A stretch of 64,000 nucleotides of DNA from Pseudoxanthomonas kaohsiungensis (GCF_010211765.1 NZ_PDWO01000008.1:1-64000), one strand, 5' to 3'. Numbered from the stretch's first letter, positions 24,653-34,630 are shown. The notes: generated by a model not told the origin, from the sequence alone. Program-made: numbers and translations.

Positions 24653-25617
24653 GCACGTCGATGGCCCCCTGGCAGCAGCGCGCCCATGACCAGGCGCTGG
24701 CGTCGCTGGCCGCCGGCCGCCTGGGCCACGCGCTGCTGCTGTGCGGCCCGGCCGGCCTGGGCAAGCGTGCGGTCGCCGACCGCCTCGCCGCGCACATCCT
24801 GTCCGCCGGCGCAGACGCCAGTGCGCAGGCGCGCACCCGGGCGCTGATCGCCGCAGGCACGCATCCGGACCTGCACGTGGTGTCGTTCGTGCCCAACAAG
24901 GAAGGCACGCGCCTGCGCACCGAGATCGTGATCGACCAGATCCGCGAACTTGGCCAGCAGCTGGCGCTGACGCCCCAATACGGGGTCGCCCAGGTCGCCG
25001 TGGTCGACCCCGCCGACGCGCTCAACACCGCAGCCTGCAACGCGCTGCTCAAGACCCTCGAGGAGCCGGCGCCGGCGCGCTACCTGTGGCTGGTCAGCGC
25101 GCGCCCGGCGCGACTGCCGGCAACCATCCGCAGCCGCTGCCAGCGCCTGGAGTTCCGCCTGCCGCCGCGCGACGAGGCGCTGGCCTGGCTGCGCGGACAG
25201 GGGCATGACGCCCAGGCCGCCGCCGAGGCGCTGGACGCCGCCGGTGGCCATCCGGGCCTGGCCGCCGAGTGGCTTGGGGGCGATGGCCTGGCGCTGCGGC
25301 GCGGGATCGCCGCGGACCTGGCCGCAGTGGAGGCCGGGCGCGCCGACCCGCTGGAGACCGCGCTGCGCTGGAGTAGCGACGAACTCGCGGTCGAGCGCCT
25401 CCGGCATGCCGCCGAGCATGTGCTGGAGCGGGCCCGGAGCCCGGCCGGCTTGACCGATCCGGACCGATTGAACAAGCTGGCGGCCTGGTTCGACGACGCC
25501 AACCGTGCCCGCGAACTGCTGCGGAGCACGGTACGCGCCGACCTGGTGATGGCTGACCTGCTGCTGGCCTGGCGCGACGCGTCGCGCCAGCAGGCGGGCA
25601 AAGGGGACAATCGATGA
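24649..25617 (+). CDS. holB: DNA polymerase III subunit delta'
   Basis: HolB is the structural AAA+ subunit of the clamp loader. The protein has WQQRAHDQAL, a P-loop relic CGPAGLGKR, NTAACNALLKTLEEPAPARY and the arginine-finger motif IRSRCQRLEF. The GTG at 24649 overlaps the tmk stop; ATG 24661 (MAPWQQRAHDQ) is an equally possible start. The four-cysteine zinc region seen in many delta' proteins is not visible. Together with dnaX this gives two clamp-loader genes in the window. Confidence 0.93.
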   Translation: MSTSMAPWQQRAHDQALASLAAGRLGHALLLCGPAGLGKRAVADRLAAHILSAGADASAQARTRALIAAGTHPDLHVVSFVPNKEGTRLRTEIVIDQIRELGQQLALTPQYGVAQVAVVDPADALNTAACNALLKTLEEPAPARYLWLVSARPARLPATIRSRCQRLEFRLPPRDEALAWLRGQGHDAQAAAEALDAAGGHPGLAAEWLGGDGLALRRGIAADLAAVEAGRADPLETALRWSSDELAVERLRHAAEHVLERARSPAGLTDPDRLNKLAAWFDDANRARELLRSTVRADLVMADLLLAWRDASRQQAGKGDNR

Positions 25618-25967
25618 GTGCTGCAAGTGGGCGCCAGGGCATCCTGTCGCTGGCGGTGAAGGACAAGGCCGCGCTGTACAACGCCTACATGCCCTACATC
25701 CGGCATGGCGGCATCTTCGTGCCCACGCCCAAGCGCTACTTCCTCGGCGACGAGGTGTTCCTGCTGCTGACCCTGCCCGACTCCAGCGACCGCCTGCCGA
25801 TCGCCGGCAAGGTGGTCTGGGTGACGCCTGCCGGCGCCCAGGGCAACCGCACCGCCGGCATCGGCGTGCAGTTCCCCGAAGGTGCCGAGGGCGAGGCGGT
25901 CAAGAACCGGATCGAGACCCTGCTGGCCGGCACGCTCAACGCCGACAAGCCGACCCAGACGATGTGA
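25614..25967 (+). CDS. pilZ: PilZ domain protein, type IV pilus biogenesis
   Basis: The 117-residue protein begins MSAASGRQGILSLAVKDKAA and has the PilZ beta-barrel segment with GGIFVPTPKRYFLGDEV and IAGKVVWVTPAG. The RxxxR and DxSxxG residues that bind cyclic-di-GMP in canonical PilZ domains are not present, as in the Xanthomonas and Pseudomonas PilZ needed for type IV pili. The holB-pilZ order is conserved in these bacteria, and the start overlaps the holB stop by 4 nt. Confidence 0.9.
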   Translation: MSAASGRQGILSLAVKDKAALYNAYMPYIRHGGIFVPTPKRYFLGDEVFLLLTLPDSSDRLPIAGKVVWVTPAGAQGNRTAGIGVQFPEGAEGEAVKNRIETLLAGTLNADKPTQTM

Positions 25968-26017
25968 ACGCCGGCGCGCGCCGGCGTGACCCCGACGGAG
26001 CAGAGCGGGAGAGTGCG

Positions 26018-27073
26018 ATGCGACCCATGTTGCGCTTGGCCGTGGTCCTGCTCGCGGCGGCCGCCGGCGCGTCCCCTGCCCACGCGGACGAAACCGGTGC
26101 GTCGCCGGGCGTGGTGCGGCTGGAAAGCCCGAAGCTGCAGATGGAGATATCGCCGCGCCTGGGCGGACGCGTGCTGCACTTCTCGCTGCCCGGGGCCCCG
26201 AACCTCCTGCGGACCGGCGAAGCGGTGGCGTCGCAACCGGATCCGAAGGTGAGCGCCGCCGGCGAGAACATTCCCTACCTGGGGCACGAGGTCTGGGTCG
26301 GTCCGCAGTCCGGATGGTGGACCGACCAGGCCGTCAATCCGGCGCGTCGCAAGGCGGCCGCGCAATGGCCGCCGGATCCGTGGCTGGCACATGCGCCGGC
26401 GAAGGTGATCGCGCACGAGGACGCCCGGCTGGTGCTGGAAGGCGCCGCCAGCCCGGTCAGTGGCGTGCGCCTGCAGCAGTCCTTCTCGATCGCGCCGGAC
26501 CGCCCCGATACCGCCGAGCTGGCGGTGGAGATGCGCAACGTGCGCAAGCAGCCGGTGTCGCGCGATATCTGGTTCAACACGCGCGTCGCGCCGGAAACGC
26601 GGGTGTTCGTGCCGGTCGCCGCCGATGGCGGCGGCGTGCGCGTGCGCTCGGATACCGGCGACGGTTTCGATGGACTGGTCAGCAGCGCCGCCGACGGCCT
26701 GTTCTCGCTGGAGCTGCTGCCGCCCTCGGATGGCCGCCAGGGTCGGCGTGGCAAGGTCTTCATCCAGCCGCGCGCCGGCTGGATCGCCGGGTTCAATGCC
26801 GGCCAGGCCTTCCTGATCCATTTCGAGCTCGAGCCGCTGGCGCGGATCCATCCGGACCAGGGCCAGGTCGAGCTCTACCTGGACTGGCGCCCGGGCATGG
26901 CCGACACCGGCGTGCTCGAGCTGGAAGTGCACGCCCCGTACGCGACCCTGGCGCCCGGGGAATCGACCACCGCGCATGAGTGGTGGGTGGTGCGTCGCTA
27001 CGACGGCCCCGACCGGCGCGATGCGCAGGTCGCCTTCCTGCAGCGGATGCTGGCCGAGGCCGGCGTCGAGTAG
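26018..27073 (+). CDS. DUF4380-like secreted protein
   Basis: The 351-residue protein has a signal peptide (MRPMLRLAVVLLAAAAGASP and on to AHA) and then a galactose-mutarotase-like beta fold suggested by MEISPRLGGRVLHFSLPGAPN and LGHEVWVGPQSGWW, near the pattern of DUF4380 proteins. Function is unknown; exported sugar-binding or epimerase-like activity is only a guess. GGGAGAG lies before ATG 26018. The TAG stop at 27071-27073 is contributed by the GTAG of the palindrome that follows. It lies 50 bp after pilZ. Confidence 0.7.
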   Translation: MRPMLRLAVVLLAAAAGASPAHADETGASPGVVRLESPKLQMEISPRLGGRVLHFSLPGAPNLLRTGEAVASQPDPKVSAAGENIPYLGHEVWVGPQSGWWTDQAVNPARRKAAAQWPPDPWLAHAPAKVIAHEDARLVLEGAASPVSGVRLQQSFSIAPDRPDTAELAVEMRNVRKQPVSRDIWFNTRVAPETRVFVPVAADGGGVRVRSDTGDGFDGLVSSAADGLFSLELLPPSDGRQGRRGKVFIQPRAGWIAGFNAGQAFLIHFELEPLARIHPDQGQVELYLDWRPGMADTGVLELEVHAPYATLAPGESTTAHEWWVVRRYDGPDRRDAQVAFLQRMLAEAGVE

Positions 27074-27136
27074 AGCGGGGCTTGCCCCGCTGCCCAGGCG
27101 TGGCGGAGAAAAGGCAGCGGGGCAAGCCCCGCTCTA
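27070..27136. repeat. GTAG-type palindrome between convergent genes
   Basis: GTAGAGCGGGGCTTGCCCCG followed by CTGCC is complementary to GGCAG and CGGGGCAAGCCCCGCTCTAC at the other end, with about 18 bp between the arms. Each arm also folds by itself (CGGGGCTTGCCCCG). It is a second REP subfamily with the same GTAG signature, sits between the DUF4380-like and FadJ-type genes, and can act as a bidirectional transcription block. Confidence 0.85.
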
Positions 27137-27149
27137 CGCGGAACGTCGG

Positions 27150-29225
27150 CTACTCCACCGGTTGCCGCAGCAGCGGATTGTCCCAGCCGGGGCGCGGCGC
27201 GAAGCGGTCACCGTGGCGTGCCTGCAACGCCAGCAGCCGCTCCACCAGCGCATCGGCGCCGGTGGCGCGGATGTGCTGGATGGGGCCGCCACGGAACGGG
27301 GCGAAGCCGGTGCCGAAGATCACCCCGGCATCGAGCAGGTCGGCATCGGCGACCACGCCATCGTGCAGGCATGCCACCGCCTCGTTGAGCAACGGCAGGA
27401 TCAGGCGGTCCTCCAGGTCCGACGGTGCCTGGTAGCCGGCCGGCGCCTCGGGCTTCACCGGCTTGCTGCCCTTCTCGTTCTGCTCCCACTTGTAGAGGCC
27501 CTGGCCGTCCTTCTTGCCGCGCTTGCCCGGCTCGACCGAAGCCAGCGCCGCAGGTACCTGCAGGCCGAGGAACGGCGACAGCTCCGCGCCCACGCCCTGG
27601 GCCACGTCCAGGCCGACGGTGTCGATCAGTTCGATCGGGCCCATCGGCATGCCGAACTTCACCGCGGTCCTGTCGATCACCACGCCGGGGATGCCCTCGG
27701 CATAGGCGGTGGCCGCCTCGAGCATGTACGGGAACAGCACGCGGTTGACCAGGAACCCCGGCGTGCCGGCGACCGGCACCGGGAACTTGTCCAGCGCCTT
27801 GCAGAACGCCGCCAGGCGTTTGACCACCGCCGGATCGAGGCGGTCGTGCTGGACGATCTCCACCAGCGGCATCTGCGCCACCGGGTTGAAGTAGTGCAGG
27901 CCGGCGAAGCGGTCCGGGCGGGCGATGTGCTCGCGCAGTTCGTCCAGCGGGATCGAGGAAGTGTTGCTGGTGAGCAGCGCGTCGTCCTTCATCCGCGGCT
28001 CGAGCACGTGGTACAGGTCGCGCTTGGCTTCCGGGTTCTCGATGATCGCCTCGATCACCAGGTCGGCCTCGGCCACGCCGGCGCCGGCCAGGTCGCCCTT
28101 CAGGCGCGCGGCCACGGCCGGGCGCCTGGCGTCGTCCTTCACCCGCTTGGCGAACAGTTCCTGCGCGCGGCCCAGCGCGCCGTCGATGAACCGCTGCTCG
28201 CGGTCCTGCAGGGTGACCTCGAAGCCCTTGTAGGCCGACCAGGCGGCGATGTCGCCACCCATCACCCCGGCGCCGACCACGTGCACGTGGCGGATGCCAT
28301 GGTCCTTTCCGCCCAGGCCCTTGAGCCGCTCGGTCAGGAAGAAGATGCGGATCAGGTTGCGCGCGGTCGGCGTGCCGGCCAGCTTCACCACGGCCTTGCG
28401 CTCGGCATCGAGCCGGGCCTGGATGCCGCTGCCGCCGGCGCGCTCCCACACGCCGATCAGCGCGTAAGGCGCCGGATACTGGTCCTTCTTGGCCTTGCGC
28501 GCGACCTGCTTGGCCATCTGCGGGGCGAGGATCTTCCGCGCCAGCCAGCTGTTGGTCGCCCAGCCCATGAAGCGCTGCTTGAACGTCCGCTGCGTGCCTT
28601 TCAGCGCCAGCGCCGCCGCCGAGTCCTCCAGCAGCGCCGGTTCGACCACCTTGTCGACCAGGCCGATGCCGCGTGCGGCCGGGGCCGACAGCGTGCGTCC
28701 GGTCAGCATCATGTCCATCGCCGCCGGCGCACCGACCAGGCGCGGCAGGCGGGCGCTGCCGCCCCAGCCGGGGAAGATGCCCAGCTTGACCTCGGGCAGG
28801 CCGATCCGGGTGGACGGGTCGTTGCTGGCCACCCGGTAGTCGCAGGCCAGCGACAGCTCGGTGCCGCCGCCCATGCAGAAGCCGTGGATCGCCGCCACCG
28901 TCGGGCAGGGCAGCTCGGCGACCTTCTGGAACACGACCTGGCCTCGGCGGATGGCGTCGTTGACCGTGCCCTTGCGGTCGAAGTCCTGGAACTCCTTCAG
29001 GTCGGCACCGGCGATGAAGCCGGAGGGCTTGGCCGAGCGGAACACCACGCCCTTGGGCGGGTCGATCGCCAGCCGCTCGAGGATGTCGTCCAGCTCGATC
29101 AGCACGTCCTGCGAGAGCGCATTGACCGGCGCGTCCTGCCGGTCCAGCGACAGCACCACCACGCCGTCGTCGCGCTGCGCGGCTTGCCAGTGGCTGAATC
29201 GCAGTCCATCGAAGCCTGGGAGCAT
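27150..29225 (-). CDS. FadJ-type bifunctional enoyl-CoA hydratase/3-hydroxyacyl-CoA dehydrogenase
   Basis: This is a multifunctional beta-oxidation protein of 691 residues. The N-terminal crotonase domain (about 1-190) has GADLKEF and FCMGGGTELSLACDYRVAS with catalytic glutamates, and LPEVKLGIFPGWGG. The NAD-binding dehydrogenase domain begins near 315 (HVVGAGVMGGDIA) and has SNTSSIPL and LHYFNPVAQMPLVEIV. No thiolase gene is adjacent, and the length is closer to FadJ than FadB, so the trimeric partner must be elsewhere. ATG 29225 (MLPGFDGLRFSHW) is chosen over longer readings. Confidence 0.9.
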   Translation of the reverse strand: MLPGFDGLRFSHWQAAQRDDGVVVLSLDRQDAPVNALSQDVLIELDDILERLAIDPPKGVVFRSAKPSGFIAGADLKEFQDFDRKGTVNDAIRRGQVVFQKVAELPCPTVAAIHGFCMGGGTELSLACDYRVASNDPSTRIGLPEVKLGIFPGWGGSARLPRLVGAPAAMDMMLTGRTLSAPAARGIGLVDKVVEPALLEDSAAALALKGTQRTFKQRFMGWATNSWLARKILAPQMAKQVARKAKKDQYPAPYALIGVWERAGGSGIQARLDAERKAVVKLAGTPTARNLIRIFFLTERLKGLGGKDHGIRHVHVVGAGVMGGDIAAWSAYKGFEVTLQDREQRFIDGALGRAQELFAKRVKDDARRPAVAARLKGDLAGAGVAEADLVIEAIIENPEAKRDLYHVLEPRMKDDALLTSNTSSIPLDELREHIARPDRFAGLHYFNPVAQMPLVEIVQHDRLDPAVVKRLAAFCKALDKFPVPVAGTPGFLVNRVLFPYMLEAATAYAEGIPGVVIDRTAVKFGMPMGPIELIDTVGLDVAQGVGAELSPFLGLQVPAALASVEPGKRGKKDGQGLYKWEQNEKGSKPVKPEAPAGYQAPSDLEDRLILPLLNEAVACLHDGVVADADLLDAGVIFGTGFAPFRGGPIQHIRATGADALVERLLALQARHGDRFAPRPGWDNPLLRQPVE

Positions 29226-29455
29226 GGCCTGACCATCCGGTTGTGTATGGAGTAGGCCGCTATCATCCCGAGGTTGTTTCGGCGGCGTCAAATCCCGATC
29301 CGGGATCCGGCCCATCGCGGACGGCGGCGTGCCCGACCATACTGGGCGCGCGGTTAAGGTCACGCATGAAGCGCCTGCGGGTGGCGCGGCGCGGCGCGCG
29401 GACGGGCACGACGCCCCCGTCCGGCCCATCCGGACAGCGGCTTCCGCCGGCCGCT

Positions 29456-29483
29456 GAACTTTTTCCGGCCACGGCGGTCACAA
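29456..29483 (+). promoter_or_regulatory. Sigma-E type promoter of rpoE
   Basis: GAACTT (29456-29461) and TCACAA (29478-29483) are 16 bp apart, matching the RpoE/AlgU consensus GAACTT-N16-TCnnA. Transcription would begin near 29490, about 31 nt before the rpoE ATG, implying autoregulation. Confidence 0.7.
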
Positions 29484-29520
29484 GGCCCGGAACGCCGGGA
29501 CGACAGGAGTGTGGCCCGGC

Positions 29521-30150
29521 ATGGCCGAAGGAACGCCGAAGGATCCGACCCAGGAGCTGGACCTCGAACTGGTCCGCCGCGCGCAGCGTGGCGACAGCGC
29601 CGCATTCGACCTGCTGGTGCGCAAGTACCAGCACCGGATCACCGGGCTGATCGGCCGCTACATCGCGGACTGGAGCGAATGCCAGGACGTGGCCCAGGAG
29701 ACCTTCATGCGCGCCTACCGCGCGCTGGGGAATTTCCGCGGCGACGCCCAGTTCTATACCTGGTTGCACCGCATTGCCGTGAACACCGCCAAGAACCACC
29801 TGGTCGCCCACAACCGCCGTCCGCCCACGGACGACATCGACGCCAGCGACGCCGAGCAGTACGAGACCGGCGCGCGCCTGCGCGACAACGACACGCCCGA
29901 GCGCGAAGCCATGCGCGAGGAGCTGGAGCGGACCGTGATGAAGGCGGTGGACGCGCTGCCGGAGGAACTGCGGACCGCCATCACCCTGCGCGAGGTGGAG
30001 GGCCTGAGCTACGACGAGATCGCGCAGAAGATGGATTGCCCGATCGGAACGGTGCGCTCGCGCATCTTCCGGGCGCGCGAGGCCATCGACCTCGAACTTC
30101 GACCGTTGCTTGATGTCCAAAGTGCTACCCGCGAGCGAAACCGCCCATGA
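29521..30150 (+). CDS. rpoE: RNA polymerase sigma-E factor (RpoE/AlgU)
   Basis: This ECF sigma factor directs the envelope-stress response. The 209-residue protein has region 2 (YQHRITGLIGRYIADWSECQ, DVAQETFMRAYRAL, FYTWLHRIAVNTAKN) and region 4 (LPEELRTAITLREVEGLSYD, CPIGTVRSRIFRAREAI). ATG 29521 has AGGAG at 29505-29509; a GTG at 29509 overlaps that site and is rejected. The stop overlaps the rseA start (ATGA at 30147). The rpoE-rseA-mucD order is as in Xanthomonas. Confidence 0.96.
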   Translation: MAEGTPKDPTQELDLELVRRAQRGDSAAFDLLVRKYQHRITGLIGRYIADWSECQDVAQETFMRAYRALGNFRGDAQFYTWLHRIAVNTAKNHLVAHNRRPPTDDIDASDAEQYETGARLRDNDTPEREAMREELERTVMKAVDALPEELRTAITLREVEGLSYDEIAQKMDCPIGTVRSRIFRAREAIDLELRPLLDVQSATRERNRP

Positions 30151-31028
30151 GCCAAGATCCACGCCCTGCCATCGACAAGCTTGAACTCCACGCCCGCCAG
30201 CAGCTGTCGGCGCTGGTCGATGGCGAGCTCTCGCCCGACGAGGCGCGCTTCCTGCTGCGCCGGCTGGAGCACGACAGCGAGCTGTCCGGCAGCTTCGAGC
30301 GCTGGCAGCTGTACGGCGACGTGTTGCGCGGGCAGGTCACCCGTGCCGCCGACCCGGACCTGGGTGCACGGGTGGCCGCGGCGATCGCGGCCTCCCCCGA
30401 TGCGTCCGTGCAGGCTGCCGCCGGTGGCGGCCGTCGGTTCGCCATCGCCCGCTGGGGCGGGGGTGCGGCGCTGGCGGCCTCGGTCGCGGCGGTGGCGATG
30501 CTGGTCGGGCGTCCCGGTGCGCCCGAACAGGCGCCGGTCGCCGCGCCCGCGTTGGCGGTGCAGGCCCTGCCTTCCACCGAAGCGGTGCTGGCGGAGGTCG
30601 CGCCGGCACGCAGCCCGGTCGTTGCCGACCCTGTGCGATCGACGCCGCGCCCGGCCGTGGCGCCGCGCGTGCAGCGTGAACCGGTGGGCCCGATGGTCGC
30701 CGCGGTGGCCGAGGTGCGGCCGAACCGCCCGGCACAGTCGACCGGGGCGGCACCGGTGCCGGAGATCCAGGCGGCACCGGATGCGGTAGCTGCCGCACCG
30801 CTGCTGCCCAGCGATCCGTTCGCGTCCTCCGCACCGCTGCAGGCCCGGCCGTGGCCGCGCGCGGCGATGCCCGGGGCCAGCTCGGGCTATACCGCCAGCT
30901 TCGAGGAATCCGGTTCGGCGCGTGCGTTCTATCCATTCGAGCCGCGCCTGCCGGCGCCACCGGCCGCGCCCGAAGCCACCGATCCGGACGCCCTGCCGGC
31001 GCCGCCGGATGAAGGTGGCGGGCGCTGA
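30147..31028 (+). CDS. rseA: Anti-sigma-E factor RseA
   Basis: The 293-residue protein has an N-terminal RseA/MucA domain that binds RpoE (QQLSALVDGELSPDEARFLL, ERWQLYGDVLRGQ), one membrane helix (about 104-122, GGAALAASVAAVAMLVG), and an Ala/Pro-rich periplasmic domain. Regulated proteolysis would release RpoE. The periplasmic region is low in complexity and longer than in E. coli RseA (216 residues). No rseB is present; the serine protease follows directly. Confidence 0.9.
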   Translation: MSQDPRPAIDKLELHARQQLSALVDGELSPDEARFLLRRLEHDSELSGSFERWQLYGDVLRGQVTRAADPDLGARVAAAIAASPDASVQAAAGGGRRFAIARWGGGAALAASVAAVAMLVGRPGAPEQAPVAAPALAVQALPSTEAVLAEVAPARSPVVADPVRSTPRPAVAPRVQREPVGPMVAAVAEVRPNRPAQSTGAAPVPEIQAAPDAVAAAPLLPSDPFASSAPLQARPWPRAAMPGASSGYTASFEESGSARAFYPFEPRLPAPPAAPEATDPDALPAPPDEGGGR

Positions 31029-31121
31029 GCGGCCCGACTGCCCGGGCCGGTGCCCGCCGCGCGAGCGTCGCGCCTGCTGCTCACCCTGTTTCCGCGTTAC
31101 GCGGCCCGGATGACCGTGGCC

Positions 31122-31147
31122 GAACTTCCACTGCCCTGAAGGTCTGA
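31122..31147 (+). promoter_or_regulatory. Candidate sigma-E promoter of mucD
   Basis: GAACTT (31122-31127) and TCTGA (31143-31147) are 15 bp apart, one short of the preferred spacing. The -10 ends 5 nt before the mucD ATG, so the message would be leaderless, although GAAGG in the spacer could also act as a ribosome-binding site on a longer transcript. Confidence 0.35.
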
Positions 31148-31152
31148 TCCCG

Positions 31153-32679
31153 ATGAATTCCCGTGTCCGTCCCAGTCTCCTTGCCGCCCTGGTGCTGACC
31201 GCGCCGCTGGCCGCCTGCGCCCGCGCGCCCGAGGCCAGCCCGTCGCCCGTGGCCCAGGCCGCGCCGGCCGCCACGCCTGCGGCACCGTCCGCGCCGCTGG
31301 TCACCGGCCTGCCCGATTTCACCCGCCTGGTCGAGCAGGTCGGCCCGGCGGTGGTGAACATCGAGGCGCGGGTTCCGGCCCGCTATGCCGGTCGCGGCGG
31401 CATGCCCGGCGACGAGGAGCTGCCGGAAATCTTCCGCCGCTTCTTCGGCCCGGATTTCCCGGGCATGCCCGGCCAGCCGGGTCGTCCGGGGCCGGACGCG
31501 CCTTCGGGCCGCTCGGTCGGCTCGGGCTTCATCATTTCCAATGACGGCTACATCCTGACCAACCACCACGTGGTCGATGGCGCCGACAGCATCACCGTGC
31601 GCCTGTCGGACCGCCGCGAGTTCACCGCCAAGCTGGTCGGCAGCGACGAGACCTACGACGTGGCCCTGCTCAAGGTCGACGGCAAGGGCCTGCCGACGCT
31701 GCGCCAGGGCCACTCGTCGGCGATCAAGCCCGGCCAGTGGGTGGTGGCGATCGGTTCGCCGCTGGGCCTGGACCAGTCGGTGACTGCCGGCATCGTCAGC
31801 GCGATCGGTCGCACCGGCGGCCCGGGCCAGCAGTACGTCCCCTTCATCCAGACCGACGTGGCGATCAACCGCGGCAACTCCGGCGGCCCGCTGCTCAACA
31901 CCTCCGGCGAGGTGGTCGGGATCAACTCGCAGATCCTGAGCAACTCCGGCGGCTACATGGGCGTGAGCTTCGCCATCCCGATGGATTTGGCGATGGGCGC
32001 GGTCGACCAGATCAAGAAGAACGGCAAGGTCAGCCGCGGCATGCTCGGCGTGCAGATCCAGGGCATCCAGTCCGGGCAGGCGCGGGCGATGGGCCTGGCC
32101 AGCAACGACGGCGCACTGGTCAACAGCGTCGAGCCGGGCAGCGCAGCGGAGAAGGGCGGGATCGAGGTCGGCGACGTGATCGTCTCGGTCAACGGCCGTC
32201 CGGTCGCCACCAGTTCCGACCTGCCGCCGATGGTCGGCATGCTGCCGCCGGGCACCCGGGCCAAGGTCGGCGTGGTCCGCGACGGCAAGCCGCGCGAGCT
32301 GACCGTCACCCTGGGCGAGCTGCCCAGCGACGCACAGCGCGTGGCGAACGTGGCTGACGACGGCGGCGCTCCGGCCGCCACGGCCTCGGCGGTGTCGCAG
32401 CTGGGCCTGCGCGTGGCCGAACTGGATGCGCGGTCGCGCGACCAGCTGGGCCTGGAGGCGGGCGAGGGCGTGCGCATCACCGCGGTGGACAGCGCAGAGG
32501 CGCGCGAGGCCGGGCTGCAGCCGGGCATGGCGATCCTGCGGGTCGGCCGCACCCCGGTCGGCAGCGTCGCCGAACTGGAGCGGCAGCTGCGCGGGGTCGG
32601 TGCCGGCGATGCGGTGATGCTGCTGGTCCGCAGCCCCTCGGGCCAGACCAGCTTCGTCGCCCTGACCGTCGCCTCCTGA
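31153..32679 (+). CDS. mucD: Periplasmic serine protease MucD/DegP
   Basis: This HtrA-family protease degrades misfolded envelope proteins and tempers the sigma-E pathway. It has a lipoprotein-type signal (LAAC, Cys22), a trypsin-like domain with His139 (TNHHVV), Asp169 (TYDVALLK) and Ser243 (RGNSGGP), and two PDZ domains (about 285-375 and 400-500). The lipobox suggests membrane anchoring rather than a soluble form. At 508 residues it is slightly longer than E. coli DegP because of an Ala/Pro spacer (about 25-50). It is third in the rpoE cluster. Confidence 0.94.
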   Translation: MNSRVRPSLLAALVLTAPLAACARAPEASPSPVAQAAPAATPAAPSAPLVTGLPDFTRLVEQVGPAVVNIEARVPARYAGRGGMPGDEELPEIFRRFFGPDFPGMPGQPGRPGPDAPSGRSVGSGFIISNDGYILTNHHVVDGADSITVRLSDRREFTAKLVGSDETYDVALLKVDGKGLPTLRQGHSSAIKPGQWVVAIGSPLGLDQSVTAGIVSAIGRTGGPGQQYVPFIQTDVAINRGNSGGPLLNTSGEVVGINSQILSNSGGYMGVSFAIPMDLAMGAVDQIKKNGKVSRGMLGVQIQGIQSGQARAMGLASNDGALVNSVEPGSAAEKGGIEVGDVIVSVNGRPVATSSDLPPMVGMLPPGTRAKVGVVRDGKPRELTVTLGELPSDAQRVANVADDGGAPAATASAVSQLGLRVAELDARSRDQLGLEAGEGVRITAVDSAEAREAGLQPGMAILRVGRTPVGSVAELERQLRGVGAGDAVMLLVRSPSGQTSFVALTVAS

Positions 32680-32821
32680 GGCATCGCGATGACGGTGGGG
32701 GCGCTGGTGCGGCGCCTCCACCGCCGTGGCGCGCCCGGCGGCGGGCAGGCCGGGCCTGCAACCGGCCCCGGCGTGCGATAATCCGCCGTTATCCGACGAC
32801 GGCCGAGACCGCCGCTCCCCC

Positions 32822-34630
32822 ATGTCTTCCGATTCGATGCGGTTCATCCGCAATTTTTCCATCATCGCCCATGTCGACCACGGCAAGTCGACCCTGGCCG
32901 ACCGCATCATCCAGCTGTGCGGTGGCCTCGAGGCGCGCGAGATGGAAGCCCAGGTGCTCGATTCCAATCCGATCGAGCGCGAACGCGGCATCACCATCAA
33001 GGCCCAGTCCGTCTCGCTGCCGTACAAGGCCAAGGACGGCAACACCTATTTCCTGAACTTCATCGACACGCCCGGGCACGTCGACTTCTCCTACGAGGTC
33101 AGCCGCTCGCTGGCCGCGTGCGAAGGCGCGCTGCTGGTGGTCGACGCCGCCCAGGGCGTGGAGGCGCAATCGGTCGCCAACTGCTACACCGCGGTGGAGC
33201 AGGGCCTGGAAGTGGTGCCGGTGCTGAACAAGATCGACCTGCCTACCGCCGACGTCGACAAGGCCAAGGCCGAGATCGAGGCGGTGATCGGCATCGACGC
33301 CGACGACGCGGTCGCGGTCAGCGCCAAGACCGGCCTGAACGTGGACCAGGTGCTGGAGGCCATCGTCCACCGCATCCCGCCACCGGTGCCGCGCGACACC
33401 GACAAGCTGCAGGCGCTGATCATCGACTCGTGGTTCGACAACTACCTGGGCGTGGTCTCGCTGGTGCGCGTGATGCAGGGCGAGATCAAGGCCAAGAGCA
33501 AGATCCTGGTGATGTCGACCGGGCGCACGCACGAGGTCGACAAGGTCGGCGTGTTCACCCCCAAGCGCAAGGAACTCCCCGCGCTGCGCGCCGGCGAGGT
33601 CGGCTGGATCACCGCCTCGATCAAGGACGTGCACGGCGCCCCGGTCGGCGACACCCTGACCCTGGCCGGCGACCCGGCGCCGAAGCCGCTGCCCGGCTTC
33701 CAGGAGATGCAGCCGCGCGTGTTCGCCGGCCTGTTCCCGGTCAATGCCGAGGACTACCCGGACCTGCGCGAGGCGCTGGACAAGCTGCGCCTGAACGACG
33801 CGGCGCTGCGCTTCGAGCCGGAGAGCTCGGAGGCGATGGGCTTCGGCTTCCGCTGCGGCTTCCTCGGCATGCTGCACATGGAGATCGTGCAGGAGCGCCT
33901 GGAGCGCGAATACGACCTGGACCTGATCAGCACCGCGCCGACCGTGGTCTACGAAGTGCTGAAGACCGACGGCACGGTGATGCCGCTGGACAACCCGGCC
34001 AAGCTGCCGCAGGCCAACCTGATCGACGAGGTCCGCGAGCCGATCATCCGCGCCAACATCCTCACGCCCGAGGCCTACATCGGCGCGATCATCAAGCTGT
34101 GCGAGGACAAGCGCGGCGTGCAGGTGGGGATCACCTACATGGCCAGCCAGGTGCAGATCAGCTACGAGCTGCCGATGGCCGAGGTGGTGCTCGACTTCTT
34201 CGACAAGCTCAAGTCGGTCAGCCGCGGCTACGCCTCGCTGGACTACCACTTCCTGCGCTTCGAGGCCGGCCCGTTCGTGCGCGTGGACACGCTGATCAAC
34301 GGCGACCGCGTCGACGCGCTGTCGATCATCGTGCACCGCACCCACGCCGACCGGCGGGGCCGCGAGCTGACCGAGAAGATGAAGGAGCTGATCCCGCGCC
34401 AGCAGTTCGACGTGGCCATCCAGGCGGCGATCGGTTCGCAGGTCATCGCGCGCACCACGGTCAAGGCGCTGCGCAAGAACGTGCTGGCCAAGTGCTACGG
34501 CGGCGACATCTCGCGCAAGAAGAAGCTGCTGGAGAAGCAGAAGGAAGGCAAGAAGCGGATGAAGCAGGTCGGGCGGGTGGAGATCCCGCAGGAGGCCTTC
34601 CTCGCCGTGCTGCAGGTGGACAGCAAGTGA
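32822..34630 (+). CDS. lepA: Elongation factor 4 (LepA)
   Basis: LepA is a ribosome-associated GTPase affecting initiation and assembly. The 602-residue protein has G1 HVDHGKST (17-24), G3 DTPGHVDF, G4 NKIDLP, the LepA-specific C-terminal domain ([19 protein letters not shown]) and typical length. The start ATG 32822 or 32837 (MRFIRNFS) are both possible. A GATAAT -10-like box at 32777-32782 lies about 40 nt upstream. It precedes lepB as usual. Confidence 0.97.
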   Translation: MSSDSMRFIRNFSIIAHVDHGKSTLADRIIQLCGGLEAREMEAQVLDSNPIERERGITIKAQSVSLPYKAKDGNTYFLNFIDTPGHVDFSYEVSRSLAACEGALLVVDAAQGVEAQSVANCYTAVEQGLEVVPVLNKIDLPTADVDKAKAEIEAVIGIDADDAVAVSAKTGLNVDQVLEAIVHRIPPPVPRDTDKLQALIIDSWFDNYLGVVSLVRVMQGEIKAKSKILVMSTGRTHEVDKVGVFTPKRKELPALRAGEVGWITASIKDVHGAPVGDTLTLAGDPAPKPLPGFQEMQPRVFAGLFPVNAEDYPDLREALDKLRLNDAALRFEPESSEAMGFGFRCGFLGMLHMEIVQERLEREYDLDLISTAPTVVYEVLKTDGTVMPLDNPAKLPQANLIDEVREPIIRANILTPEAYIGAIIKLCEDKRGVQVGITYMASQVQISYELPMAEVVLDFFDKLKSVSRGYASLDYHFLRFEAGPFVRVDTLINGDRVDALSIIVHRTHADRRGRELTEKMKELIPRQQFDVAIQAAIGSQVIARTTVKALRKNVLAKCYGGDISRKKKLLEKQKEGKKRMKQVGRVEIPQEAFLAVLQVDSK

